In this document: positions 1-6,080 of the stretch, piece by piece
Layout: every line of letters starts with the position of its first letter
How positions within the stretch are numbered: position 1 is the stretch's first letter
Assembly: GCA_041583655.1 (NCBI GenBank)
Contig: JBFHFJ010000200.1
Location: 1-6,456, forward strand
Reading direction: 5' to 3'
Length of the DNA: 6,456 bases
From: Haliea sp041583655
GTDB taxonomy: Bacteria; Pseudomonadota; Gammaproteobacteria; Pseudomonadales; Halieaceae
Notes under the pieces: generated by a model
Seen by the model: the letters and a program-made list of their open reading frames with translations, nothing else
Database searches by the model: none
What the model was told of the DNA's origin: nothing
Program-made: the position numbers and the translations under genes

Positions 1-1270
1 CGGCAGAGCCGAAACTGACGCCCCAGTCCCGCGCGGCTTCCAGTGCCCACTGCGCATCCCGGTCCAGGTGGCACTGGTTGCAGGCATTGGGGACTCCCAA
101 AACAACGCTGAGATCGGGGCGCGGAATGCGCATGCTGTGGTCGCGGCGCGGATCCACCACCATGTAGGTGGTCTCGGGCATATGGCAGTTGGCGCACTGG
201 GCGCCGGAGGAATCCGCCGCGTGGTGGTGGTGCCCGGGCTGGTCATAGACCTCGGCCTTGTGGCACTGCGCGCAGACCCCGTTGCCCGGTGCCCGCAGCC
301 GCAGGCTGTGGGGTTCGTGGCAATTGCTGCAGACCACGCCTGCCTGGTGCATCCGGCTCTGGATAAATGAGCCGTAGACGAAGACCTCGTCGCGGATCTG
401 TCCATCGTGGTAGTACAGTGGCTCCTCGGGCAGTGCCAGGCGGTGGGTGTCCAGCAGGGGCTTGCCGTAGTGGTAGGCGCCGAGATTGCCGCGCCGGGAG
501 TGGCAGCGGCCACAGCCATCGATCTGGGCGTTGGACGCCAATGTTTCAGTGCGCTGCGCAATCGCCGCCTGTTCGCTGAAGGCCCAGTCTCCGCGCTGGC
601 TCAGGGCAGTCGGGAATCCACTGTTGGGTGCGGCGCCGGCGCGGCCTTCCCCTGCCAGTTGCAGGTGTCGCGCACCGGGGCCATGGCAGGCCTCGCAGCC
701 AACATCGACCTCGCTGAACCGGGTGTCGAAGCTGCGACTGGCGGCAGCGTAGCGCTTCTCCACCGCCGTGCTGTGACACTCGGCGCAGCGGGTATTCCAG
801 TTCATGTACGGCCCGGTCCAGTGCAGCGGATCGCTGTGGTCGGTCACCTCGTCCGGGTTGAGGTGGAACCAGCGTTGCCCGCCGGCTTCTGCGGGCCGCG
901 TATCCCAGGCGATCTCGAAAGCCTGCAGGCGGCCGCGCGACAGCGGCAGGAGGTACTGCTGCAGGGGTTCGACGCCGAATACATAGCGCACCGGGAAATC
1001 CTGCAGGCTGCCGTCTTCCCCCGCCGTGCGGACAATGAACTGGTCGCCGTTCCTGGAGAACGTGGTGGTGATCCCGCGGTGGGTAAAGGTGGCGCCGTCG
1101 AAGTTGCCCAGTACCGTGCTGTCCGTGGGCTCCTGCATGGCCAGGTCGTGATGGGAGCCCCGCCACAGGCGGTGCTCGGCCTGGTGGCAGTCCGCACAGC
1201 GCTCGCTGCCGACAAATTCCCCGGCACTGGCGTCGGCGCTGAGCAGGAACAGCAGTACGAGGGAGAGCAA
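1..1270 (-). CDS. Multihaem (at least eight-haem) periplasmic c-type cytochrome, 3' end outside window
   Basis: Exported electron-transfer or redox protein; 423 residues are visible and the C-terminus lies beyond the left edge. Eight CXXCH haem-attachment motifs are read directly: CADCH (residue 25), CAECH (162), CEACH (192), CGRCH (253), CSNCH (314), CAQCH (333), CANCH (359) and CNQCH (397). Extra histidines (H40-H41, four in a row at 347-350) could be distal haem ligands. The N-terminus is a hydrophobic stretch (LLSLVLLFLL) ending in ADASA before GEF, an AXA-type signal peptidase I site. The layout resembles the cytochrome c554/paired-CXXCH proteins of gammaproteobacteria that carry TPR repeats at the C-terminus; the TPR part is inferred, not seen. 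No ATG lies in this frame near the start. I chose TTG 1270 because AGAGG (1284-1280) sits 9 bases upstream and the signal peptide follows. The nearest in-frame GTG, at 1435, would overlap the upstream gene. The TTG start leaves no basic residue before the hydrophobic core, so the start is uncertain. It follows the glycosyltransferase by 32 bases, probably in one operon. Electron donor and acceptor cannot be told. Confidence 0.88.
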   Translation of the reverse strand, partial: MLSLVLLFLLSADASAGEFVGSERCADCHQAEHRLWRGSHHDLAMQEPTDSTVLGNFDGATFTHRGITTTFSRNGDQFIVRTAGEDGSLQDFPVRYVFGVEPLQQYLLPLSRGRLQAFEIAWDTRPAEAGGQRWFHLNPDEVTDHSDPLHWTGPYMNWNTRCAECHSTAVEKRYAAASRSFDTRFSEVDVGCEACHGPGARHLQLAGEGRAGAAPNSGFPTALSQRGDWAFSEQAAIAQRTETLASNAQIDGCGRCHSRRGNLGAYHYGKPLLDTHRLALPEEPLYYHDGQIRDEVFVYGSFIQSRMHQAGVVCSNCHEPHSLRLRAPGNGVCAQCHKAEVYDQPGHHHHAADSSGAQCANCHMPETTYMVVDPRRDHSMRIPRPDLSVVLGVPNACNQCHLDRDAQWALEAARDWGVSFGSA

Positions 1271-1279
1271 GTTGGCTGG

Positions 1280-1284
1280 CCTCT
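1280..1284 (-). promoter_or_regulatory. Ribosome binding site supporting the TTG start of the cytochrome
   Basis: AGAGG read on the minus strand, 9 bases before TTG 1270. It lies in the short gap after the glycosyltransferase stop (1303) and is the main sequence argument for starting the cytochrome at this TTG, since the frame has no ATG here. Confidence 0.45.
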
Positions 1285-1302
1285 GGTGTCGGAGGCGACA
1301 GG

Positions 1303-2442
1303 CTAACCCATACTGACCAGATTCCCCAAGTCCTGCCCCGGCAGTGGCGTGGTGCTGGATGGAGCGGTGGCCACACGGGCCGGCTGGCTGGGCGGAAAGG
1401 GCATTGCGCCATGGCCCCGGGCGGTGTCGCGCCACAGCGCGCACTGCAGGGATGCCAGGTCTGCCCGCGCTCCCGCTGCCAGCCAGCCCGCCAGTGTTCC
1501 CGCTACGTCCGGAAACCTCAGCACTGGGGGTGTCGGCCGCTGCTGCAGCCAGGTTTCCAGGGAGTCTCTCTCCAGCCTTGGCACGACCGTGGCGTGGCCC
1601 AGTTCCGCCAGCGCCCGGGCATTGGAGAGCTGCTCCATCTGCCCTGCCAGGGGACGAGTCAGCACCGGTTTGCGCCACTGCAGGCATTCGCTGATCAATT
1701 CGAAGCCACTGTTACAGATCACACCGGAACAGCTGCGAAGGTCCCGCTTGAAGACCTCGACGCTGGTGGGGCGCAGGCTGACATTGCCCCGCTCTTGAGC
1801 GGCCAGCCCCGGGCCATACAGCCGGAAGGGGACGGTGGGGAACTGCTGCAGCAGTGCACTGACGGTCGCTGGGTCCTCGAAGGGCAGGTACACCAGCACA
1901 TGGTCTTCGCTCTCGCAATCGAGCTCAGGCAGGTCGAGAATGGGCGGCAGCACGTTGCCGGCGTAGGGGTGCCAGTGCAGCCCGACTGGCCGCTGCACCG
2001 GTGCGAAACGGTGCATGATCTGCCTTGCCAGCCAGTGCCCCCCGGCCACCGGGGCCTTGGGTCCGAACGCATACTGGTGACCGATGCCGATAGTGGCTAC
2101 CCCGGCCCGCTGTCCGGCCCAGGCGGTGACGGGTTCGAAGTCAGTGACCACCAGGTCGAAGTTCTCCACCGGGAGGGCCCTGACATCGCGCAGGAAACGC
2201 GGCAGGCTGTTCTGTCGCAGCGTCCGCCAGTAGCGTACGGAGCCGTCCCGGGTGGCGAAGGTCAGGCCCCGGCAGTGGCGGTAGTCCCCGAAGGGCGCCA
2301 TGTCGAACAGCTGTTCGCGCTTGCGCCCGGAAAACAGCCAGGTAACCTCGACGCCGGGGTGTTCGGTGAAGGCTTTCGCCATGGCCCGGGCGCGGCTGAT
2401 GTGGCCGTTGCCGGTAGCCTGGACCCCGTAAAGAATTTTCAT
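1303..2442 (-). CDS. GT-B glycosyltransferase, MJ1255/VC2487 family
   Basis: A 379-residue cytoplasmic glycosyltransferase of the MJ1255/VC2487 type (Glyco_trans_1_3-like). The family is assigned by the N-terminal signature MKILYGVQATGNGHISRA (residues 1-18), the glycine-rich first loop of a GT-B N-domain, followed by DFEP (101-104) and GHQYAF (121-126). In the C-domain, CNSGFELISE (243-252) followed by PLAGQMEQ (264-271) is the usual nucleotide-sugar binding region with its acidic residue. There is no signal peptide or membrane segment. The last 45 or so residues are rich in Ala, Pro, Ser and Thr and look like a poorly conserved tail. Substrate and sugar are unknown for this family. The start is firm: ATG 2442 abuts the TAG stop of the PAP2 gene, so translation is probably coupled. 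Pairing with a PAP2 phosphatase suggests a lipid-linked or envelope glycan substrate; this is inference. Confidence 0.9.
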   Translation of the reverse strand: MKILYGVQATGNGHISRARAMAKAFTEHPGVEVTWLFSGRKREQLFDMAPFGDYRHCRGLTFATRDGSVRYWRTLRQNSLPRFLRDVRALPVENFDLVVTDFEPVTAWAGQRAGVATIGIGHQYAFGPKAPVAGGHWLARQIMHRFAPVQRPVGLHWHPYAGNVLPPILDLPELDCESEDHVLVYLPFEDPATVSALLQQFPTVPFRLYGPGLAAQERGNVSLRPTSVEVFKRDLRSCSGVICNSGFELISECLQWRKPVLTRPLAGQMEQLSNARALAELGHATVVPRLERDSLETWLQQRPTPPVLRFPDVAGTLAGWLAAGARADLASLQCALWRDTARGHGAMPFPPSQPARVATAPSSTTPLPGQDLGNLVSMG

Positions 2443-2970
2443 CTACAGGCCAGCCAGACTGGCGCAGAACAGCGCGGTGCTGCAGCCGATGAGCGCACCG
2501 GCGATGGTATCACCGGGGAAGTGCACCCCGAGCAGCACCCGCGACAGGGCGACCGCGCCGGCCCACAGGAACATGGCCACGAAGGGGCCGCCATAAACTA
2601 CGGCCAGGGCGGTTGCCAGGAGGAAGGCGGCGGAACTGTGCCCGGAGGGAAAGCTGAATTTGTCGGCCGCGGTTACCAGGCTGTGGAAACCGGGCACGGA
2701 CTCCTGCGGCCGGCGCCGTCTCAGGCTGTTTTTCAGGGTCCAGTACAACCCGCGTTCCAGGCACAGGGCCAGTGCCAGCAGGGCGGCAAAGCGGGACGCG
2801 TCGTCCACGGCCAACAGCCACAGCAGCAGTGGTATCAACAGGTGCAGGTAGCCGTCGCCGGAGCGGGAGAGTGCCCGAGCCAGGGGGCGTACCATCCGCC
2901 GTTCGCCCTGGGAGAATATGCGGGCGAGCAGTTCCAGGTCCAGCCTGTGAATGGCGTGAAGCATGTTCAT
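2443..2970 (-). CDS. PAP2-family membrane phosphatase
   Basis: A 175-residue integral membrane phosphatase of the PAP2 superfamily, whose members remove phosphate from lipid phosphates such as phosphatidic acid or undecaprenyl pyrophosphate. All three signature motifs are intact: KNSLRRRRP (K80 to P88, the KX6RP motif), PSGH (108-111) and SRVLLGVHFPGD (S143, R144, catalytic H150, D154). Hydrophobic stretches near residues 43-57, 60-71, 113-127, 129-142 and 155-172 fit a small multi-span protein with the active site at the membrane face. The frame stays open upstream to an ATG at 3267, but that would overlap the divergent amidotransferase by 122 bases and add non-conserved sequence. ATG 2970 (or 2964) puts the usual short head before LDLELLARIF. 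Neither has a clear Shine-Dalgarno sequence; ATG 3032 is an alternative. It appears to be the first gene of the operon with the glycosyltransferase. Substrate is not deducible. Confidence 0.9.
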   Translation of the reverse strand: MNMLHAIHRLDLELLARIFSQGERRMVRPLARALSRSGDGYLHLLIPLLLWLLAVDDASRFAALLALALCLERGLYWTLKNSLRRRRPQESVPGFHSLVTAADKFSFPSGHSSAAFLLATALAVVYGGPFVAMFLWAGAVALSRVLLGVHFPGDTIAGALIGCSTALFCASLAGL

Positions 2971-3145
2971 GCAGGTTATTCTGGCAATCCAGGATGGCAG
3001 AATCGTGACAGCGATGAGACAGTTCCATGACATCAATTGCGCATCCGGTCGGCGCGGTTTGTCTCTCCCCAAGGTGGTATGGACAGCCCCGGGAAGCTTA
3101 CCTACCATGCAGTGCTGCTGGCGGATTGGAACGCGGGGGTGACTG
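2971..3145. other. Divergent intergenic spacer between the PAP2 operon and the amidotransferase gene
   Basis: This 175-base spacer must carry the promoters for both directions if ATG 2970 and GTG 3146 are the true starts. I found no pair of -35 and -10 boxes with good spacing on either strand, and no convincing inverted repeat. The only useful signal is the G-rich GGGGGTGA (3135-3142) just before the GTG start. Confidence 0.5.
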
Positions 3146-3847
3146 GTGAAACTGGGTATTCTGAAGACTGATGCGGTGCGTCCGGAGTGGGTACCGGATT
3201 TTGGCGAGTACCCGGACATGTTCGTCGCCCTGCTGGGGCGGCTGGACCCCGACCTGGAGTTTGCCATCTACGACGTGGAGCAGGGCGAGTACCCGCAGGA
3301 CATCGATGAGGTCGACGCCTATCTCATCACCGGCAGCAAGAGCAGTGTCTATGAGGACAAGCCCTGGATCGCGACCCTGATGGAGTTTGTGCGCGAACTG
3401 GATCGGCGCCGCAAGAAGCTGGTCGGGATCTGTTTCGGCCACCAGCTGGTGGCTCACGCCCTGGGTGGCGAGACGGGAAAGTCCCCGAAGGGCTGGGGCG
3501 TGGGACTGCACCGGCACCGCTTCTCGCGCCTTCCGGCCTGGCACGACCGGGGCGATGCCGAGTTCGCCATCCTCGTCAGCCACCAGGACCAGGTGGTCAG
3601 GAATGCCCCGGGTGCAGAGGTGCTGGCCGGCAGTGAGTTCTGTGAAAACGCGGTCTGCCAGATTGGTGAGCATATACTCACCTTCCAGGGGCACCCGGAA
3701 TTCGTACCCGGGTATTCCCGTGAAATCATGGAATATCGCCGCCAGCTTATTGGCGAGCCAACCTATGCGGCCGGCGTGGCGTCCCTGCGCGAGGCTCCTG
3801 AGAGCGAGCGCATCGGGCGCTGGATACTGGCGTTCCTCAAGTCCTGA
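3146..3847 (+). CDS. Class I glutamine amidotransferase-like protein (GMP synthase GATase-type, stand-alone)
   Basis: A 233-residue soluble protein with the class I glutamine amidotransferase fold and no second synthetase domain. The nucleophile elbow is GICFGHQ, with C96. The catalytic His and Glu are H183 and E185 in QGHPEF. SHQDQV (145-150) matches the HQD-type substrate loop, and ITGSKSSVYEDKPWI (61-75) is the oxyanion/Gly-rich region seen in stand-alone GuaA-like amidotransferases (COG0518), which include plant gamma-glutamyl peptidases. The full triad implies an active enzyme that hydrolyses glutamine or a gamma-glutamyl compound; the real substrate cannot be read. The start is GTG 3146, giving MKLGILKTD, which begins exactly at the first beta strand; GGGGGTGA at 3135-3142 serves as ribosome binding site. 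It is monocistronic: divergent from the PAP2 operon and convergent with the glyoxalase gene 23 bases downstream. Confidence 0.92.
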   Translation: MKLGILKTDAVRPEWVPDFGEYPDMFVALLGRLDPDLEFAIYDVEQGEYPQDIDEVDAYLITGSKSSVYEDKPWIATLMEFVRELDRRRKKLVGICFGHQLVAHALGGETGKSPKGWGVGLHRHRFSRLPAWHDRGDAEFAILVSHQDQVVRNAPGAEVLAGSEFCENAVCQIGEHILTFQGHPEFVPGYSREIMEYRRQLIGEPTYAAGVASLREAPESERIGRWILAFLKS

Positions 3848-3856
3848 GGTGGGCCG

Positions 3857-3883
3857 CGGCTGCTGGCGATTTACCAGCTGCCG
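3857..3883. terminator. Imperfect hairpin between convergent genes, possible bidirectional terminator
   Basis: CGGC-T-GCTGG (3857-3866) pairs with CCAGC-T-GCCG (3874-3883), giving nine base pairs with one T-T mismatch and a 7-base loop. The glyoxalase stop codon (TTA at 3871-3873 on the plus strand) lies in the loop. Position between two convergent stops fits a shared terminator. No T-run follows on either strand, so this is not a typical intrinsic terminator. Confidence 0.35.
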
Positions 3884-4311
3884 GTATTGGCCATTGACGC
3901 CCAGGGCTCCCGCGGTGGCAGCGAGTCGCCCGCCTGCAGCAGTTCGATGGAAATGCCATCCGGCGAGCGGATGAAGGCCATGTGCCCGTCCCGCGGGGGG
4001 CGGTTGATGGTGACGCCGGCGTCCAGCAGGCGCTGGCAGATGGCATAGATGTCCTCGACCCGGTAGGCCAGATGGCCGAAGTTGCGGCCCCCGGTGTATT
4101 CCTCCGGGTCCCAGTTCCAGGTGATCTCCAGCAGCGGGCTGCTCTCTTTCCCGGCGCGCTCCACATCCCCGGGGGCCGCCAGGTAGACCAGGGTAAAGCG
4201 GCCGCCTTCGCTCTCGTAGCGGTTCACTTCCACCAGTCCCAGTTTGTCACAGTAAAACTCCAGGGAGGCGTCGAGGTCGCTGGCGCGCACCATCGTGTGC
4301 AGGTATTTCAT
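3871..4311 (-). CDS. gloA: Lactoylglutathione lyase (glyoxalase I), Ni-type GloA family
   Basis: A 146-residue VOC-fold enzyme, the usual length for bacterial glyoxalase I, which converts the hemithioacetal of methylglyoxal and glutathione to S-lactoylglutathione in the cytoplasm. All four metal ligands expected from E. coli GloA are in register: H5 (in YLHTM), E62 (in LLEITWNWD), H80 (in FGHLAYRV) and E123 (in ISIELLQ). The glutathione-contact residues also align: R9, and N66 in TWNW. It has the two beta-alpha-beta-beta-beta modules of the family; the C-terminal tail after residue 127 is about 15-20 residues longer than in E. coli GloA. Start ATG 4311 gives the canonical MKYLHTM; the ribosome binding site is weak (GGATA about 9 bases upstream). 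It lies 107 bases downstream of the flavoprotein gene on the same strand, so co-transcription is possible. Substrate could differ from methylglyoxal, but retention of every key residue favours the standard role. Confidence 0.88.
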   Translation of the reverse strand: MKYLHTMVRASDLDASLEFYCDKLGLVEVNRYESEGGRFTLVYLAAPGDVERAGKESSPLLEITWNWDPEEYTGGRNFGHLAYRVEDIYAICQRLLDAGVTINRPPRDGHMAFIRSPDGISIELLQAGDSLPPREPWASMANTGSW

Positions 4312-4418
4312 CGCGGGGTATCCGTGTCAGCAGGCGTTGGGGGTGCAGCGGGCCGGCAAGGCTCCGGAGAGTGGCGCGGGCCCGTTGCGGGTGCCTGATT
4401 GTAACCGGACAGGAGCCG
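4312..4418. other. Spacer between flavoprotein gene and gloA
   Basis: 107 bases with no gene. On the minus strand TACAAT (4405-4400) resembles a -10 box, and TTGACG (4422-4417, overlapping the flavoprotein stop) resembles a -35 box, but the spacing is only 13 bases, too short for a normal sigma70 promoter. No terminator hairpin with a T-run is seen, so gloA may be read from the flavoprotein transcript. Confidence 0.3.
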
Positions 4419-5903
4419 TCAACGCACGCGGGCTGCCGCCCGCTGGCCCGCCAGCCGTCCGGAAAACGTGGCGTCGCCCACGGACATTCCGCTGCTGTAG
4501 CCTTCCGCCCGGCGCACGATCCCGCAGGCGGTGCGCCCTGCGGCGTAAAGGCCGGGCACGATCTCGCGCTGCTCGTTGACCACTTCCCCGGTGGGCAGGG
4601 TGTCCAGGCCGCCGAGGGTGAAGTAGGGTACGAACACGCCGCGGCCGGGAGTCAGGTCCAGCGCCACCAGGGGCGGCTGCAGGGGTTTCAGCCATTCCGC
4701 CGCCTTGTGGAACAGGGTGTCCTCCCCCGCCGCGCAATCCTCGTTGTAGAGGGCGACGGTGTGGACCAGGGAGCCCCTGCGCAGGCCCAGTTCGGCTTCC
4801 AGCTCCGCCACGCTCTCCCCGGTCGCGGCCACGGGCGCGCCGAGATAGCTGGCAGTTTCGTAATCCGCGTAGTCCTCCACGTTCAGCACCATGTACAGGC
4901 GCTCGGAGGGCTGCTGCAGGGCAAAGGCGCCGAGCCGCCCGTGGTAGGAGTCCTCGTTGATGAAGCGCTGGCCCTTGTCGGTAATGGCGATGCCGTGGGT
5001 CATGCTGGCCGGGGGATAGAATGGCAGGCTGACAAAGCCCTCGTGCATATTGATGGCGGCGCCGCCCACCGCGGTACCCATGAGGATACCGCTGCCCGTG
5101 TCGCCGGGGTTGCCGATGGGCTGGGTACCCCGGGTGAGCATCGGCGCGTGCTTGCGCACCATGTCCTCGTTCATGCAGAAGCCGCCGGCACAGAGTATGA
5201 CCCCGCGGCGGGCGCGCACATTCAGCTCGCGCTGGTTTTCCCGCACCACCAGGCCCACCACCGCGCCGTCTTCGTCGATGACCAGGGTCAGGGCGCGGCT
5301 CTCGTAGTGCACGCTGATGCGCTCCCGCCGCTCGACATTCTCGGTGACGATTTTCATGAACAGCGGGCCGCCGTTGTCGCCCTCGACATAAAGGTTGTGG
5401 CCCCGGGGGCAGGGTTTGGCGATCCGGTTGAAGGGCCAGGCCTTTTCGCTGCCGGTGTAGAGCAGGCAGTCGTCGGTCAGGGCCATGATGGCGCGCTCGG
5501 CGTGGAAGCTGTCCTTGAAGGGTACGCCGAGGTCTACCAGCCACTGGAAGTGCTCGGTGCTGTGTTCGCAGTAGTTGCGGATCTTGGCCGCGTCGGCCTG
5601 GGGGCCGGCACTCGCCATCATGTACTGGAACATGTCTTCCGTGCTGTCCTCGAAGCCGCAGGCCTTCTGCACCCGGGTGCCACCGCTGCCGCCCATGTAG
5701 ATCTCGGCACTGGAGAGCGCGGTGGAGCCGCCGCTGGCACTGGCCAGCTCGAAGATAGTGACCTCGGCCCCGGCATCGGCGGCCTCGATGGCCGCGCAGC
5801 CGCCGGCGCCGCCGAATCCGACCACCGCGACATCTGTCTCCAGGTCCCATCCCCTGATGGTCGCCGCCTTGCGCGGATGGCTGGGGCTGGTCTTGCTGCT
5901 CAT
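4419..5903 (-). CDS. FAD-dependent oxidoreductase of the fumarate reductase/3-ketosteroid dehydrogenase superfamily
   Basis: A 494-residue cytoplasmic flavoprotein (FAD_binding_2 family). The N-terminus carries the Rossmann dinucleotide motif GFGGAGG (29-35) with E52 to bind the FAD ribose, then GGSTALSSAEIYMGG (58-72). RFINEDSYHGR (313-323) corresponds to the active-site segment of fumarate reductase-like flavoproteins. GLYAAGRTACG (451-461) and GYSSGMSVGDATFSGR (468-483) close the FAD domain. The Tyr-x-Ser pair Y469/S471 together with Y320 resembles the catalytic Tyr/Tyr/Ser set I recall for 3-ketosteroid delta4-(5alpha)-dehydrogenase, and the length is similar (about 500). A steroid-like 3-keto substrate is therefore likely but unproven. 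There is no signal peptide or haem motif, which argues against a periplasmic flavocytochrome fumarate reductase. An ATG at 6056 lies in frame, but ATG 5903 is preferred: AGGTGA sits 5 bases upstream, the added 51 residues look like non-coding sequence, and a good promoter lies at 5962-5934. Confidence 0.9.
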   Translation of the reverse strand: MSSKTSPSHPRKAATIRGWDLETDVAVVGFGGAGGCAAIEAADAGAEVTIFELASASGGSTALSSAEIYMGGSGGTRVQKACGFEDSTEDMFQYMMASAGPQADAAKIRNYCEHSTEHFQWLVDLGVPFKDSFHAERAIMALTDDCLLYTGSEKAWPFNRIAKPCPRGHNLYVEGDNGGPLFMKIVTENVERRERISVHYESRALTLVIDEDGAVVGLVVRENQRELNVRARRGVILCAGGFCMNEDMVRKHAPMLTRGTQPIGNPGDTGSGILMGTAVGGAAINMHEGFVSLPFYPPASMTHGIAITDKGQRFINEDSYHGRLGAFALQQPSERLYMVLNVEDYADYETASYLGAPVAATGESVAELEAELGLRRGSLVHTVALYNEDCAAGEDTLFHKAAEWLKPLQPPLVALDLTPGRGVFVPYFTLGGLDTLPTGEVVNEQREIVPGLYAAGRTACGIVRRAEGYSSGMSVGDATFSGRLAGQRAAARVR

Positions 5904-5908
5904 CGCTC

Positions 5909-5914
5909 TCACCT
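5909..5914 (-). promoter_or_regulatory. Strong ribosome binding site deciding the flavoprotein start
   Basis: AGGTGA on the minus strand, 5 bases before ATG 5903. It decides this start over the in-frame ATG at 6056, which would lie upstream of the predicted promoter. Confidence 0.8.
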
Positions 5915-5933
5915 GTTTTGTGGGACTGCCGCG

Positions 5934-5962
5934 ATTAAACCGGCTTGCTCCCCATCCCTCAA
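5934..5962 (-). promoter_or_regulatory. Predicted sigma70 promoter of the flavoprotein gene
   Basis: On the minus strand TTGAGG (5962-5957; 4 of 6 to TTGACA) and TTTAAT (5939-5934; 5 of 6 to TATAAT) are separated by exactly 17 bases. Transcription would start near 5927, giving a leader of about 25 bases that holds the AGGTGA ribosome binding site. This would drive the flavoprotein gene and perhaps gloA. Confidence 0.6.
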
Positions 5963-6005
5963 CGCGGCCAGCGCAATATGTTGTACACGCCAGGGATTTT
6001 CTTGC

Positions 6006-6023
6006 CCGGACACGGCAGTCCGG
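6006..6023. repeat. Perfect inverted repeat, 6-bp arms, in the divergent spacer
   Basis: CCGGAC (6006-6011) and GTCCGG (6018-6023) around a 6-base centre. It lies about 44 bases upstream of the flavoprotein -35 box and 55 bases upstream of the -10-like element before rdgC. No T-run follows, so an operator is more likely than a terminator; chance is also possible in such GC-rich DNA. Confidence 0.35.
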
Positions 6024-6035
6024 TAGCGCCGCCGA

Positions 6036-6058
6036 CCATGCCCGCCAGCCCGGCATGG
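6036..6058. repeat. Perfect inverted repeat, 7-bp arms, abutting the rdgC -10-like element
   Basis: CCATGCC (6036-6042) and GGCATGG (6052-6058) with a 9-base centre. It covers the place where the -35 box of an rdgC promoter would fall, given TACAAT at 6061-6066. This fits an operator or activator site, but no protein can be named. Confidence 0.35.
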
Positions 6059-6060
6059 GT

Positions 6061-6066
6061 TACAAT
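6061..6066 (+). promoter_or_regulatory. Candidate -10 element for rdgC
   Basis: TACAAT matches TATAAT at 5 of 6 positions and lies 80 bases upstream of the rdgC start. No hexamer near TTGACA is found 15-19 bases upstream, so the promoter would be weak or need an activator. A start near 6073 would give a leader of about 68 bases containing the hairpins described at 6081-6125. Confidence 0.4.
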
Positions 6067-6080
6067 CCCCGTCTTTTTTA

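Noticed and set aside
407..1306. 299-codon plus-strand and 288-codon minus-strand (546-1412) open frames in the cytochrome region
   Set aside because: The remaining minus-strand frame encodes eight CXXCH motifs and a signal peptide, so these two are shadows.
1411..3030. 539-codon plus-strand open frame across the glycosyltransferase and PAP2 genes
   Set aside because: Antisense to two genes with clear family motifs; the protein is Gly/Gln/Pro-rich with no recognisable domain, typical of shadow frames in GC-rich DNA.
2971..3267. N-terminal extension of the PAP2 gene to ATG 3267
   Set aside because: It would overlap the divergent amidotransferase by 122 bases and adds about 99 residues with no family similarity.
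3098..3694. 198-codon minus-strand open frame opposite the amidotransferase
   Set aside because: Antisense to a gene with an intact Cys-His-Glu triad; no domain or ribosome binding site of its own recognised.
4399..4408. Ten-base sequence GGTTACAATC shared (on opposite strands) with 6058-6067
   Set aside because: Both copies are simply -10-like boxes; a 10-base match is not enough to claim a common regulator.
4327..5850. 507-codon minus-strand open frame overlapping the flavoprotein in another frame
   Set aside because: Arg/Gly/Pro-rich with no domain; the true frame has the FAD motif, ribosome binding site and promoter.
4371..6026. 551-codon plus-strand open frame opposite the flavoprotein
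   Set aside because: It mirrors the codon bias of the real minus-strand gene; Ala/Gly/His/Val-rich with no motif, and it crosses the flavoprotein promoter.
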